From a bacterium (lineage in GTDB: Bacteria; Patescibacteriota; Minisyncoccia; JACQLN01), in assembly GCA_030697855.1 (NCBI GenBank), contig JAUYOU010000010.1, forward strand, positions 1 to 9,647: 9,647 nt of DNA, read 5' to 3'. Shown piece by piece: positions 1-5,063 of the stretch. Position 1 is the stretch's first letter; the number at the start of each line of letters is the position of its first letter. Under the pieces are notes generated by a model that was not told the origin of the DNA, did no database searches, and saw nothing but the letters and a program-made list of their open reading frames with translations. The translations under genes were made by a program, and so were the position numbers.

Positions 1-120
1 TGCAATAGTCCAAGAGAATCAAGAAAGTCAGAATACAGATTAAAACAATACAAGAGCAGAAAAATAATAGAAAATGTGGTAAGAGATAAAATATTTCCTT
101 GGCAATTCAAGGGCCTATAG
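1..120 (+). CDS. possible C-terminal end of an unidentified protein, running into the tRNA gene
   Basis: Frame 1 is open from the window edge to a TAG at 118-120, about 39 codons, while the other two forward frames close quickly. The peptide is rich in Lys and Arg (for example RLKQYKSRKIIENVV) and ends FPWQFKGL. No family is recognised. If real, the gene starts before the window and its last ten bases overlap the acceptor stem of the tRNA, a layout seen when a gene is carried up against a tRNA integration site. An open stretch of this length can occur by chance in AT-rich DNA, so this is a weak call resting only on the open frame and plausible composition. Confidence 0.3.
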   Translation, partial: CNSPRESRKSEYRLKQYKSRKIIENVVRDKIFPWQFKGL

Positions 121-181
121 TAAATCGGTATTACGCCTCCATGGCATGGAGGAGGGCGGGGTTCGATTCCCCGTAGGTCCA
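111..181 (+). tRNA. tRNA-Ala (anticodon GGC)
   Basis: A complete 71-nt cloverleaf is visible. The acceptor stem GGGCCTA pairs with TAGGTCC (174-180), with a G3-U70 wobble, which is the alanine identity element. The D arm has a 4-bp stem (GTAA/TTAC) and GG in its loop. The anticodon stem CCTCC/GGAGG carries the loop ATGGCAT, giving anticodon GGC. A 4-nt variable region follows, then the T arm CGGGG-TTCGATT-CCCCG. The discriminator is A181. CCA is not encoded here (ACAT follows), so this copy would need the CCA-adding enzyme. A second 3' end with encoded CCA lies 146 bp downstream. Confidence 0.95.
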
Positions 182-328
182 CATACAGTAAGCCAACTTT
201 TTGGCTTGCGTGGGGAAGAGAAAGCCGGAGTCTTAAATTTTCAGTAGAAAATTTAGACGAGGCGGGGTCGCGACTTTGTTTGAGCGACGGCGAAAACAAA
301 AGTTGTGACCGATTTCCCGTAGGTCCAC
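164..328 (+). repeat. 19-bp direct repeat of the tRNA-Ala 3' end (att-like)
   Basis: CGATTCCCCGTAGGTCCAC at 164-182 recurs at 310-328 with one mismatch (CGATTTCCCG...). The repeat covers the end of the T loop, the 3' T stem, the acceptor 3' strand and the discriminator. Such a partial duplication of a tRNA 3' end is the usual footprint of site-specific integration. The offset is only 146 bp, far too short for a complete integrative element, so this would be a scar or a very small non-autonomous unit. No integrase gene is visible in the window. Confidence 0.7.
190..258 (+). other. two hairpins between the tRNA 3'-end copies
   Basis: Hairpin 1 is AAGCCAA (190-196), CTTT loop, TTGGCTT (201-207), a perfect 7-bp stem. 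Hairpin 2 is GTCTTAAATTTTC (230-242), AGTA loop, GAAAATTTAGAC (247-258), a 12-bp stem with one bulged T. Hairpin 2 can be extended across a GGA/GA internal loop by GCC (224-226) with GGC (261-263). A second AAGCC at 222-226 could compete with 190-194 for GGCTT (203-207), so two mutually exclusive folds exist on paper. No protein-coding signal is seen. Whether this is a functional RNA or just inverted-repeat DNA cannot be told from one sequence. Confidence 0.5.
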
Positions 329-330
329 CA
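261..330 (+). other. second tRNA-Ala 3' domain with a 41-nt hairpin in the T-loop position and encoded CCA
   Basis: GGCGGGGT (261-268) matches the 5' T-arm strand of the tRNA above, and CGATTTCCCGTAGGTCCACCA (310-330) matches its 3' strand, acceptor and CCA tail. CGGGG can pair with TCCCG (one G-U). Between them sits a 41-nt insert (269-309) that folds as a long hairpin, roughly GGTCGCGACTTTGTTT against AAACAAAAGTTGTGACC with G-U pairs and a bulge. No separate 5' acceptor strand is found for this copy; GGGCCTA at 111-117 is the only partner. It is either a displaced tRNA fragment carrying a small insertion or part of a longer transcript starting at 111. Confidence 0.5.
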
Positions 331-335
331 AGAGT

Positions 336-352
336 AACCCTTCGGGGTTTTG
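336..352 (+). terminator. short intrinsic terminator with UUCG tetraloop, after the CCA end
   Basis: AACCC-TTCG-GGGTT is followed by TT. The C(UUCG)G loop is unusually stable. It lies 5 nt after the encoded CCA at 328-330, which suggests 330 was the 3' end of the ancestral tRNA transcript. The stem is only 5 bp and the T run is short. Confidence 0.5.
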
Positions 353-411
353 GTACAAGTTATTATCGGTTTCTTGCAGTTAAAATGAGCACAACCACAC
401 AGGTAATTTTT

Positions 412-975
412 ATGGAAGGATTTTTCGATACAATAAAATTTATTGTTCCTCCACTTGCAACTCTGTTAGCGGGATATATTGGTGTTCGCTATGGTCTCAA
501 GCAAATTAAAACTGAAAAACATTTGGAATTTATAGAAAAGCAACTAAAGGAATTTTATTCCCCGCTTCTTGGTAGACGCAAATACATACGGGCAAAGAGC
601 GAGTTTCGATTAAAGATTGAAACCATATCTGGAAGACAATGGAAAGAAAACGCTAGGAAAGGAATCAAACAGTCAATCGAATCTGTAGATAAAGAAATTG
701 AATATAACAACCGGCAACTTAACGAAGAATTTTTGCCTTTGTATCGTGAAATGCTAACTATATTTAGAGATAACTACTGGCTAGCAGAACCAGAGACGAG
801 ACAGTTTTATAATGAACTTGTTGAGTATGTGGAAGGATGGAATCGCTGGAAAGCAAAAGGAGTAACTGCAGAAACAATGCAAGAAATAGGACACTCAGAG
901 GAAAAACTTAAACCTCTCTACGATGAACTAGAAAATAGAACTGACATTTTACGATCTGAACTTTCGCAAAAGTAG
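412..975 (+). CDS. unrecognised membrane-anchored protein with helical cytoplasmic domain
   Basis: The 187-residue product has a hydrophobic segment at about residues 10-27 (IVPPLATLLAGYIGVRYG) followed by basic residues, so one N-terminal membrane anchor with the rest in the cytoplasm is likely. The remainder is charged and predicted mostly helical, with a conserved-looking patch KQLKEFYSPLLGRRKYIRAK (44-63) and a coiled-coil-like stretch at about 84-115. I recognise the general look of uncharacterised anchored proteins with an EFYxPLL motif but no known function. An in-frame ATG at 385 would add nine residues. A further 5' extension to a TTG at 280 reads through the tRNA-like CCA end and terminator and is not credible. 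No good ribosome binding site precedes either ATG. Its position beside a duplicated tRNA 3' end hints at an acquired gene. Confidence 0.7.
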   Translation: MEGFFDTIKFIVPPLATLLAGYIGVRYGLKQIKTEKHLEFIEKQLKEFYSPLLGRRKYIRAKSEFRLKIETISGRQWKENARKGIKQSIESVDKEIEYNNRQLNEEFLPLYREMLTIFRDNYWLAEPETRQFYNELVEYVEGWNRWKAKGVTAETMQEIGHSEEKLKPLYDELENRTDILRSELSQK

Positions 976-1041
976 CATACTCCCCAAAGGGTTAAAGTGG
1001 ACAAGAATAATGATTTTAATAAAAAATACCCAGATTAACTT

Positions 1042-1335
1042 ATGCAGATTTTAATTTACATAATAGTCAGTTATTTTTTGTACGGAGCATACTTGATTTT
1101 GTGTGATTTTGGATTATCGCATCCAGATCGTAGACAGTATCATAATGCACCAATGTATGTATTCAAACCTAGTGCGGGTGTTATACTTTTTGCTTTTTTA
1201 ACGCGACCATTTATAGAAAATGGGCTCTACTCGTTTTCTGTTCCAAATCAATTAAAAATAATAGGCATTGTAAAATTAATAATTAAAGTAGGGCTTATTG
1301 GAGGCATTTTATATCTTATTATGAATCTATTTTAA
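1042..1335 (+). CDS. small unrecognised integral membrane protein
   Basis: The 97-residue protein is strongly hydrophobic, with probable membrane segments at about 3-20, 43-57 and 73-95. A polar loop at about 24-40 contains HPDRRQYHN. It starts 66 bp after the preceding gene on the same strand and ends 27 bp before an intrinsic terminator, so the two genes may share a transcript. No ribosome binding site is evident before the ATG. No family is recognised. Coding status rests on length, composition and the terminator. Confidence 0.55.
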   Translation: MQILIYIIVSYFLYGAYLILCDFGLSHPDRRQYHNAPMYVFKPSAGVILFAFLTRPFIENGLYSFSVPNQLKIIGIVKLIIKVGLIGGILYLIMNLF

Positions 1336-1362
1336 TATACTTTCTATCGTTTTTGTGAAAAG

Positions 1363-1392
1363 AAACCATCAAAATATGTTTAGATGGTTTTT
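1363..1392 (+). terminator. intrinsic terminator after the membrane protein gene
   Basis: AAACCATC (1363-1370) pairs with GATGGTTT (1383-1390) across a 12-nt loop, followed by more T. It closes the two-gene unit of hypothetical proteins. The T tract is short on the + strand, and A-rich sequence on the other side could let it work in reverse as well. Confidence 0.6.
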
Positions 1393-1395
1393 AGT

Positions 1396-1424
1396 TTGAC
1401 TCAAATAAAAAATACTGTTTAGCT
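1396..1424 (+). promoter_or_regulatory. possible promoter of the UBact-like gene
   Basis: TTGACT at 1396-1401 is a good -35. Seventeen bases later is TTAGCT (1419-1424), a poor -10 that has TG one base upstream (1416-1417), as in extended -10 promoters. It sits just after a terminator and about 50 bp before the start codon. The -10 is the weak point. Confidence 0.35.
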
Positions 1425-1461
1425 TTAACTAACATTAAGGCTAGTTCTTCAAACCATAAAC

Positions 1462-1467
1462 AAGGAG
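1462..1467 (+). promoter_or_regulatory. Shine-Dalgarno site of the UBact-like gene
   Basis: AAGGAG lies 7 nt before the ATG at 1475. It fixes the start of this short gene and is one of the main reasons to accept the gene, because most larger genes nearby show no such site. Confidence 0.8.
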
Positions 1468-1474
1468 TGGCGTT

Positions 1475-1654
1475 ATGACCGAACGTATGCGTCGCCCCAC
1501 AAAGCCAGTAGATGAAGAAGATTCTCGCGAACCAGAAGGTCCTAGTCGGCCCAAGGTCAATCGACCCGACGTAGGCAGAGTCCTTCGAAGGATGAACCAA
1601 GTTCCGCGAGACAAAGCGCGCAGATACGCCAACCCTAAAAACGTCGGTCAATAA
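1475..1654 (+). CDS. UBact-like prokaryotic ubiquitin-like (Pup-type) modifier
   Basis: This 59-residue gene has AAGGAG 7 nt before its ATG and a strong terminator 10 nt after its TAA. The protein is highly polar: 12 Arg, 8 Pro, a run of acidic residues at 13-21, and no Cys, Trp, Phe, His or Ile, so the N-terminal half is probably disordered. The C-terminal half reads RPDVGRVLRRMNQVPRDKAR (30-49), then RYANPKNVGQ. This matches the shape I recall for UBact, the Pup relative of Nitrospirae and several candidate phyla: a KPD/RPD start, hydrophobic-RRM-x-x-V helix, ARRY, and a C-terminal Gly-Glu or Gly-Gln. In Pup systems a terminal Gln is deamidated to Glu by Dop, and PafA then ligates it to target lysines, often for proteasomal degradation. 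No ligase, Dop or proteasome gene lies in this window. GC is about 53% by my count, well above its neighbours. A minus-strand reading of the same DNA is rejected. Family assignment is by eye. Confidence 0.65.
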   Translation: MTERMRRPTKPVDEEDSREPEGPSRPKVNRPDVGRVLRRMNQVPRDKARRYANPKNVGQ

Positions 1655-1664
1655 ACCCCCTATC

Positions 1665-1696
1665 AGGGAACAGCTTAAAAGCTGTTCCCTATTTTA
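1665..1696 (+). terminator. strong intrinsic terminator after the UBact-like gene
   Basis: AGGGAACAGCT-TAAA-AGCTGTTCCCT is a perfect 11-bp stem with a 4-nt loop, followed by ATTTTAATT. It makes the small gene a monocistronic unit, insulated from argS, whose start codon is 32 bp further on. Confidence 0.9.
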
Positions 1697-1707
1697 ATTA
1701 AAATTGA

Positions 1708-1713
1708 TAAGAT
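1708..1713 (+). promoter_or_regulatory. possible -10 element of argS, close to the start codon
   Basis: TAAGAT ends 9 nt before the argS ATG, in a gap of only about 30 bp after a strong terminator, so argS must have a promoter nearby. No ribosome binding site is present. The spacing would give a nearly leaderless mRNA. No convincing -35 is visible. Confidence 0.3.
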
Positions 1714-1722
1714 TGGCTCATA

Positions 1723-3435
1723 ATGCAATCTCAAATTAAAAATATTATAAACGAAACTGTGTCTAAAAAATTCGGCTTAAAAAATGTGCCGGATTTTTCA
1801 GTTGATATACCCGAAAAATCAGAACACGGTGATTATGCTTGCAACATAGCGATGGTACTAGCTCGAACCCTAAAAAAGAATCCGCTAGAAATTGCGCGCA
1901 TAGTAGATATGGAATTAGAAAACTGGAATTTAAAAAATGGCTTAAAAACAGAAATTGCTCCGCCGGGTTTTATAAATTTCTTTGTAGACACCAAGAGTTT
2001 GGGCTTAGTTTTAAAAGAAATAATTAAAAAGAAAGAAAAGTTCGGTAGCGCCGCTAAGAAAAAAGATACCGTAATAATAGAATATTCTTCACCTAATATT
2101 GCTAAACCCATGGGCGTGCATCATTTGCGCACAACCATAATTGGGCAATCACTGGTAAATATGTATAATTTTTTGGGCTATAAAGTTTTGGCCATGAGCT
2201 TCCCTGGCGATTGGGGTACGCAATTTGGTTCTTTAATTTCAGCATATAAAAAATGGGGCGATGCTAAAAAATTTAAATTATCCCCCGTTAAAGAAATGCT
2301 TAATCTTTATGTAAGATATAGCCACCTTGCTGAAAGCGATGAAACATTACAAGAAGAAGCACGATTAGAATTTAGAAAATTAGAACAAGGCAATAAAGAA
2401 AACAGAAAAATATGGAATCTATTTAGAAAAGAATCTTTTAAAGATTTTGATAGAGTCTATAAAAAACTAAATATTAAAATTCCTTTGGTTTTTGCCGAAA
2501 GCTTTTTCGAGCCATATTTAAAAGAGATAATTACAGATGCTGTTAATAAAAAAATCGCCGAACAAGGTGAAAATGGCTCGTTGATTATTAAATTTAAAGA
2601 TAATACTCCGCCCTTATTATTACAAAAATCAGACGGTGCCACACTATATGCCACACGCGACCTCGCTCAAATGAAATATAGGGTTAACAAATGGCATCCT
2701 TCTAAAATAATTATTGTGGTAGCCAATCAACAAACACTTTATTTTAGCCAAGTTTTTAAAACCGCCGAAATGTTGGGTTATGCCAAAAAAGAAAATATGC
2801 AACATGTTAAATTTGGCATGGTTTTAGATTCTACCGGCAAAAAATTCGCCACGCGCGAAGGTAAACTCATTCCCCTAGCCAACGTGTTGGATGAAGCAGT
2901 AAAACGCGCCAGAAAAGTAATAGAAAAGTTAAACTCTAAATTATCAATCAAAGAAAAAAATAAAGTTGCGAGTATTGTTGGTATTGGCGCAGTTAAATTT
3001 TTCGACCTCTCCCAAAACCGTCTAAGCGATATAGTTTTCGATTGGGATAAAATGTTAAACCTAAAAGGTGCTTCGGCTCCTTATATCCAATATTCTTACG
3101 CTAGAGTAAAAAGAGTTATAAAAAAATCAAAAATAAAACCTTCCGGCAAAATAAAAATAGAATTATTAAAAGAAACCGAAGAATTAAATCTGTTAAGGCA
3201 TATGCTGCATTTTTCTGAAACTATTGAATACTCTGCATTAAAATACGAACCTAATCATTTAGCTGAATATTTATTAAGACTTGCCGAAAAAATAAATAAC
3301 TTTTACGAAAAGGTTCCGGTAATTTCTGCAGAAAAAGAAATTAAAAATGCCAGATTAACACTTATAAACTCTGCTGCTACAATAATTAAAAGCGGAATGA
3401 ACTTGCTTGGTATTGAAGTGGTAGAACAAATGTAA
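1723..3435 (+). CDS. argS: arginyl-tRNA synthetase
   Basis: Class I aminoacyl-tRNA synthetase that charges tRNA-Arg using ATP. The 570-residue length is normal. The N-terminal additional domain (about 1-90) contains EHGDYACNIAM and ends PPGFINF. The catalytic Rossmann fold starts at SSPNIAKPMGVHHLRTTIIG (122-141). Its HIGH-box equivalent reads GVHH (131-134), whereas GIGH or HIGH/HVGH is usual. PGDWGTQFG (161-169) and SDGATLYATRDLA (303-315) are typical ArgRS motifs. The KMSKS region is the usual degenerate ArgRS form, KKFATREGK (373-381). The DALR-type anticodon-binding domain follows, with APYIQYSYARVKR (452-464), to the C-terminus. There is no Shine-Dalgarno site. The stop is one base before the next gene, so the two are co-transcribed. 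Identification is firm; the HIGH variant deserves a check against relatives. Confidence 0.96.
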   Translation: MQSQIKNIINETVSKKFGLKNVPDFSVDIPEKSEHGDYACNIAMVLARTLKKNPLEIARIVDMELENWNLKNGLKTEIAPPGFINFFVDTKSLGLVLKEIIKKKEKFGSAAKKKDTVIIEYSSPNIAKPMGVHHLRTTIIGQSLVNMYNFLGYKVLAMSFPGDWGTQFGSLISAYKKWGDAKKFKLSPVKEMLNLYVRYSHLAESDETLQEEARLEFRKLEQGNKENRKIWNLFRKESFKDFDRVYKKLNIKIPLVFAESFFEPYLKEIITDAVNKKIAEQGENGSLIIKFKDNTPPLLLQKSDGATLYATRDLAQMKYRVNKWHPSKIIIVVANQQTLYFSQVFKTAEMLGYAKKENMQHVKFGMVLDSTGKKFATREGKLIPLANVLDEAVKRARKVIEKLNSKLSIKEKNKVASIVGIGAVKFFDLSQNRLSDIVFDWDKMLNLKGASAPYIQYSYARVKRVIKKSKIKPSGKIKIELLKETEELNLLRHMLHFSETIEYSALKYEPNHLAEYLLRLAEKINNFYEKVPVISAEKEIKNARLTLINSAATIIKSGMNLLGIEVVEQM

Positions 3436-3436
3436 A

Positions 3437-3766
3437 ATGGAAACAATATCGTTCGACGATTTTAAAAAAGTAGAATTAAGAATCGGCCAAATTAAATCAG
3501 CTGAAGCTGTAGAAGGATCCGAAAAACTTTTAAAGCTTATTGTGGATTTTGGTGAAGCTGGCGAGAAACAAATTTTGTCTGGAATCGCTAAAACCTATAC
3601 ACCCGAATCCTTGGTTAATCTTAGAGCTGTTTTTGTTTTTAATTTGGAACCAAGAAAACTAATGAGCTTAGAAAGCCAAGGTATGCTACTGGCTGCCGAA
3701 AGCGAAGATGGACCAATGATACTAATACCTTACAAAAACGCGCCTCCTGGAAGTATTATTAACTAA
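3437..3766 (+). CDS. methionyl-tRNA synthetase beta-type / Trbp111-like tRNA-binding protein
   Basis: The 109-residue protein is a stand-alone EMAP II/Trbp111-like OB-fold domain. It is seen from FDDFKKVELRIGQIKSAEAV (5-24) through KLLKLIVDFG, KQILSGIAKTY and FNLEPRKLMSLESQGMLLAA to the end. This is the same domain found at the C-terminus of many bacterial methionyl-tRNA synthetases, where it helps bind tRNA as a dimer. Annotation pipelines call the free form the beta subunit of MetRS. The MetRS catalytic subunit is not in this window. The start follows the argS stop by one base with no ribosome binding site of its own, so translation is probably coupled to argS. Function as a tRNA-binding cofactor is inferred from the family; the partner enzyme here is not shown. 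Confidence 0.9.
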   Translation: METISFDDFKKVELRIGQIKSAEAVEGSEKLLKLIVDFGEAGEKQILSGIAKTYTPESLVNLRAVFVFNLEPRKLMSLESQGMLLAAESEDGPMILIPYKNAPPGSIIN

Positions 3767-3778
3767 GTGTTTGTCCAA

Positions 3779-3935
3779 GAGCAAAGCGATTGGTAACAAA
3801 CAGTTACCCAGCACCTTTTATCATACTCAGCAGAGCAACATATTCTGTTTCAAGAACAATCTTTGATATAATATAAACATTATAAACATATAAAAAGGTG
3901 CTGGGTGCTCAACTTTATAGTTGCTCGCCTTGCTC
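3779..3935. repeat. imperfect long inverted repeat, MITE-like, upstream of htrA
   Basis: The core arms ACCCAGCACCTTTT (3806-3819) and AAAAGGTGCTGGGT (3893-3906) are perfect 14-bp inverted copies. Outside them, GAGCAAAGCGA (3779-3789) again matches, imperfectly, the reverse complement of the right flank (GAGCAAGGCGA), so the arms can be aligned over roughly 40 bp. The right end also contains a tandem pair of TTGCTCGC (3921-3928 and 3930-3937). The 73-bp interior is AT-rich and carries a promoter-like TATAAT. No convincing target-site duplication is seen. Alternatives are a regulatory RNA fold or a pair of operators around the promoter. A smaller palindrome GGTAAC-AAACA-GTTACC (3792-3808) lies in the left arm and could act as a weak terminator with the TTTT at 3816-3819. 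Confidence 0.55.
3867..3872 (+). promoter_or_regulatory. -10 element of a probable htrA promoter
   Basis: A perfect TATAAT lies inside the inverted repeat, giving an expected transcript start near 3880 and a leader of about 70 nt to the ATG at 3951. No good -35 is found at the right distance (TCTGTT at 3844-3849 is poor). The leader would begin just before the right arm of the inverted repeat. Confidence 0.45.
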
Positions 3936-3950
3936 GCAAATAAAATTGGC

Positions 3951-5006
3951 ATGAATCCAATAGTTGAAGCTATTAAAAAAGTTAAACTGGCTGTTGTAAG
4001 TATTGTTATTACAAAAGAAATTTCCGAAGAGATGTTAAAACAAATGCCTTATTTTGGAGAAGGTGGAGTGTTAACTCCGCCAGAAAAAAATTCTGGCGAA
4101 ATTGAAAAAGAAATTCCTAAAAATCACCAGAAAATAAAAGTTGGTGGTGGCTCTGGTTTTATAGTTTCACGCGATGGTTTAGTTTTAACTAATAAACACG
4201 TAGTCCAAGACCCCGAAGCTACCTATACTGTTCTTATGGAAGACGACCGCCGCTTCCCTGCCAAAGTTCTGGTTCGTGACCCTATAAACGACATCGCTAT
4301 TTTAAAAATAGAAACCGATAAAGAACTCCCTTTTATTAAACTTGCCGACGCTAATAAACTAGATCTTGGAGAAACTGCAGTAGCTATTGGCAACACCTTA
4401 GGCGAATTTAAAAACACAGTTTCCGTAGGTGTAGTTTCTGGTTTATCTAGGTTTATTACTGCCCAAAATGAATTCAACGGCGAGCCCTCATTTTTGCGTG
4501 GATTAATTCAAACAGATGCGGCCATCAACCCAGGAAACTCTGGCGGGCCATTAATAAATATGCGAGGCGAAGCTATTGGTATAAATGTGGCAGTTATTCT
4601 TGGCGCTCAAAATGTTGGCTTTGCTATTCCAATAAACTCTGCAGCGAGAGACTTAGAAGATCTAAAAAAGTTTGGTAGATTACGCAAACCATTTTTAGGT
4701 GTTAGATATTTAATAATTAACACAGACATGAAAGATAAACTCAAACTTCCAGTTGAAAAAGGTGCTTATGTTATGAAAGAAAACTCGCCCGGCGACGAAG
4801 CCATAGTAAAAAATAGCCCAGCCGACAAAGCCGGCTTAAAAGAAAAAGATATTATTTTAGAATTTAATGGCGCAAAATTAACCAGCGAAAAAAATTTACA
4901 GGATGTTTTGGAAAACTGTAAAATTGGCGAAAGTATTCCACTTAAAGTTTTGCGAAACGGCGGAGAAATAGAATTAAAGCTCATACTAGAAGAAAGAAAG
5001 TTTTAA
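3951..5006 (+). CDS. HtrA/DegP-family trypsin-like serine protease with one PDZ domain
   Basis: ATP-independent protease or chaperone family that handles misfolded proteins. Counting from this ATG (351 residues), the triad is His83 (LTNKHVV), Asp114 (DPINDIAILKI) and Ser197 (NPGNSGGPL). The oxyanion and beta-strand motifs GGGSGFIV and VGFAIPI are present. The single PDZ domain spans about 255-345, with NSPADKAGLKEKDIILEFNG. An in-frame TTG at 3921 would add ten residues translated from the inverted repeat, so the ATG MNPIVEAIKK is preferred; neither start has a clear ribosome binding site. Unlike most HtrA proteins, there is no signal peptide or membrane segment: the protein begins almost at the usual start of the protease domain (VVSIVI), followed by an acidic, Pro-rich loop at about 25-60. 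It may therefore be cytoplasmic, or the export signal may have been lost. The gene stands alone between a promoter and a terminator. Confidence 0.93.
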   Translation: MNPIVEAIKKVKLAVVSIVITKEISEEMLKQMPYFGEGGVLTPPEKNSGEIEKEIPKNHQKIKVGGGSGFIVSRDGLVLTNKHVVQDPEATYTVLMEDDRRFPAKVLVRDPINDIAILKIETDKELPFIKLADANKLDLGETAVAIGNTLGEFKNTVSVGVVSGLSRFITAQNEFNGEPSFLRGLIQTDAAINPGNSGGPLINMRGEAIGINVAVILGAQNVGFAIPINSAARDLEDLKKFGRLRKPFLGVRYLIINTDMKDKLKLPVEKGAYVMKENSPGDEAIVKNSPADKAGLKEKDIILEFNGAKLTSEKNLQDVLENCKIGESIPLKVLRNGGEIELKLILEERKF

Positions 5007-5024
5007 ACAAATAAATACCATAAA

Positions 5025-5053
5025 AAAACGTCCCAATTTATATGGGACGTTTT
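5025..5053. terminator. bidirectional terminator between convergent genes
   Basis: AAAACGTCCCA (5025-5035) and TGGGACGTTTT (5043-5053) form an 11-bp stem with a 7-nt loop. Reading +, the T-rich tail serves htrA. Reading -, a run of seven T follows the stem and serves the small convergent gene that ends at 5064. Confidence 0.9.
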
Positions 5054-5063
5054 GTTTTATTTG

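Noticed and set aside
182..309. Group I intron in a tRNA
   Set aside because: About 130-150 nt is too short for a group I core and no conserved core pairing was recognised; the insertion point at the T loop is also not the usual anticodon-loop site.
111..330. Transfer-messenger RNA (tmRNA)
   Set aside because: The alanine-type acceptor with G-U pair and CCA end invites this, but 111-181 is a full cloverleaf with D and anticodon arms, the span is only 220 nt, and no tag reading frame is visible.
280..411. 5' extension of the anchored protein to a TTG at 280
   Set aside because: It would translate the tRNA-like CCA end and a UUCG terminator hairpin; the in-frame ATGs at 385 or 412 fit the membrane segment better.
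1391..1651. Minus-strand open frames (86 and 63 codons) opposite the UBact-like gene
   Set aside because: They have no ribosome binding site or promoter, the protein composition is poor, and they end inside AT-rich promoter-like DNA. The plus-strand frame has a start site, a terminator and a recognisable C-terminus.
3921..3950. TTG start for htrA
   Set aside because: The added ten residues come from the tandem TTGCTCGC repeat and show no signal-peptide character; the ATG at 3951 starts right at the family's usual beginning.
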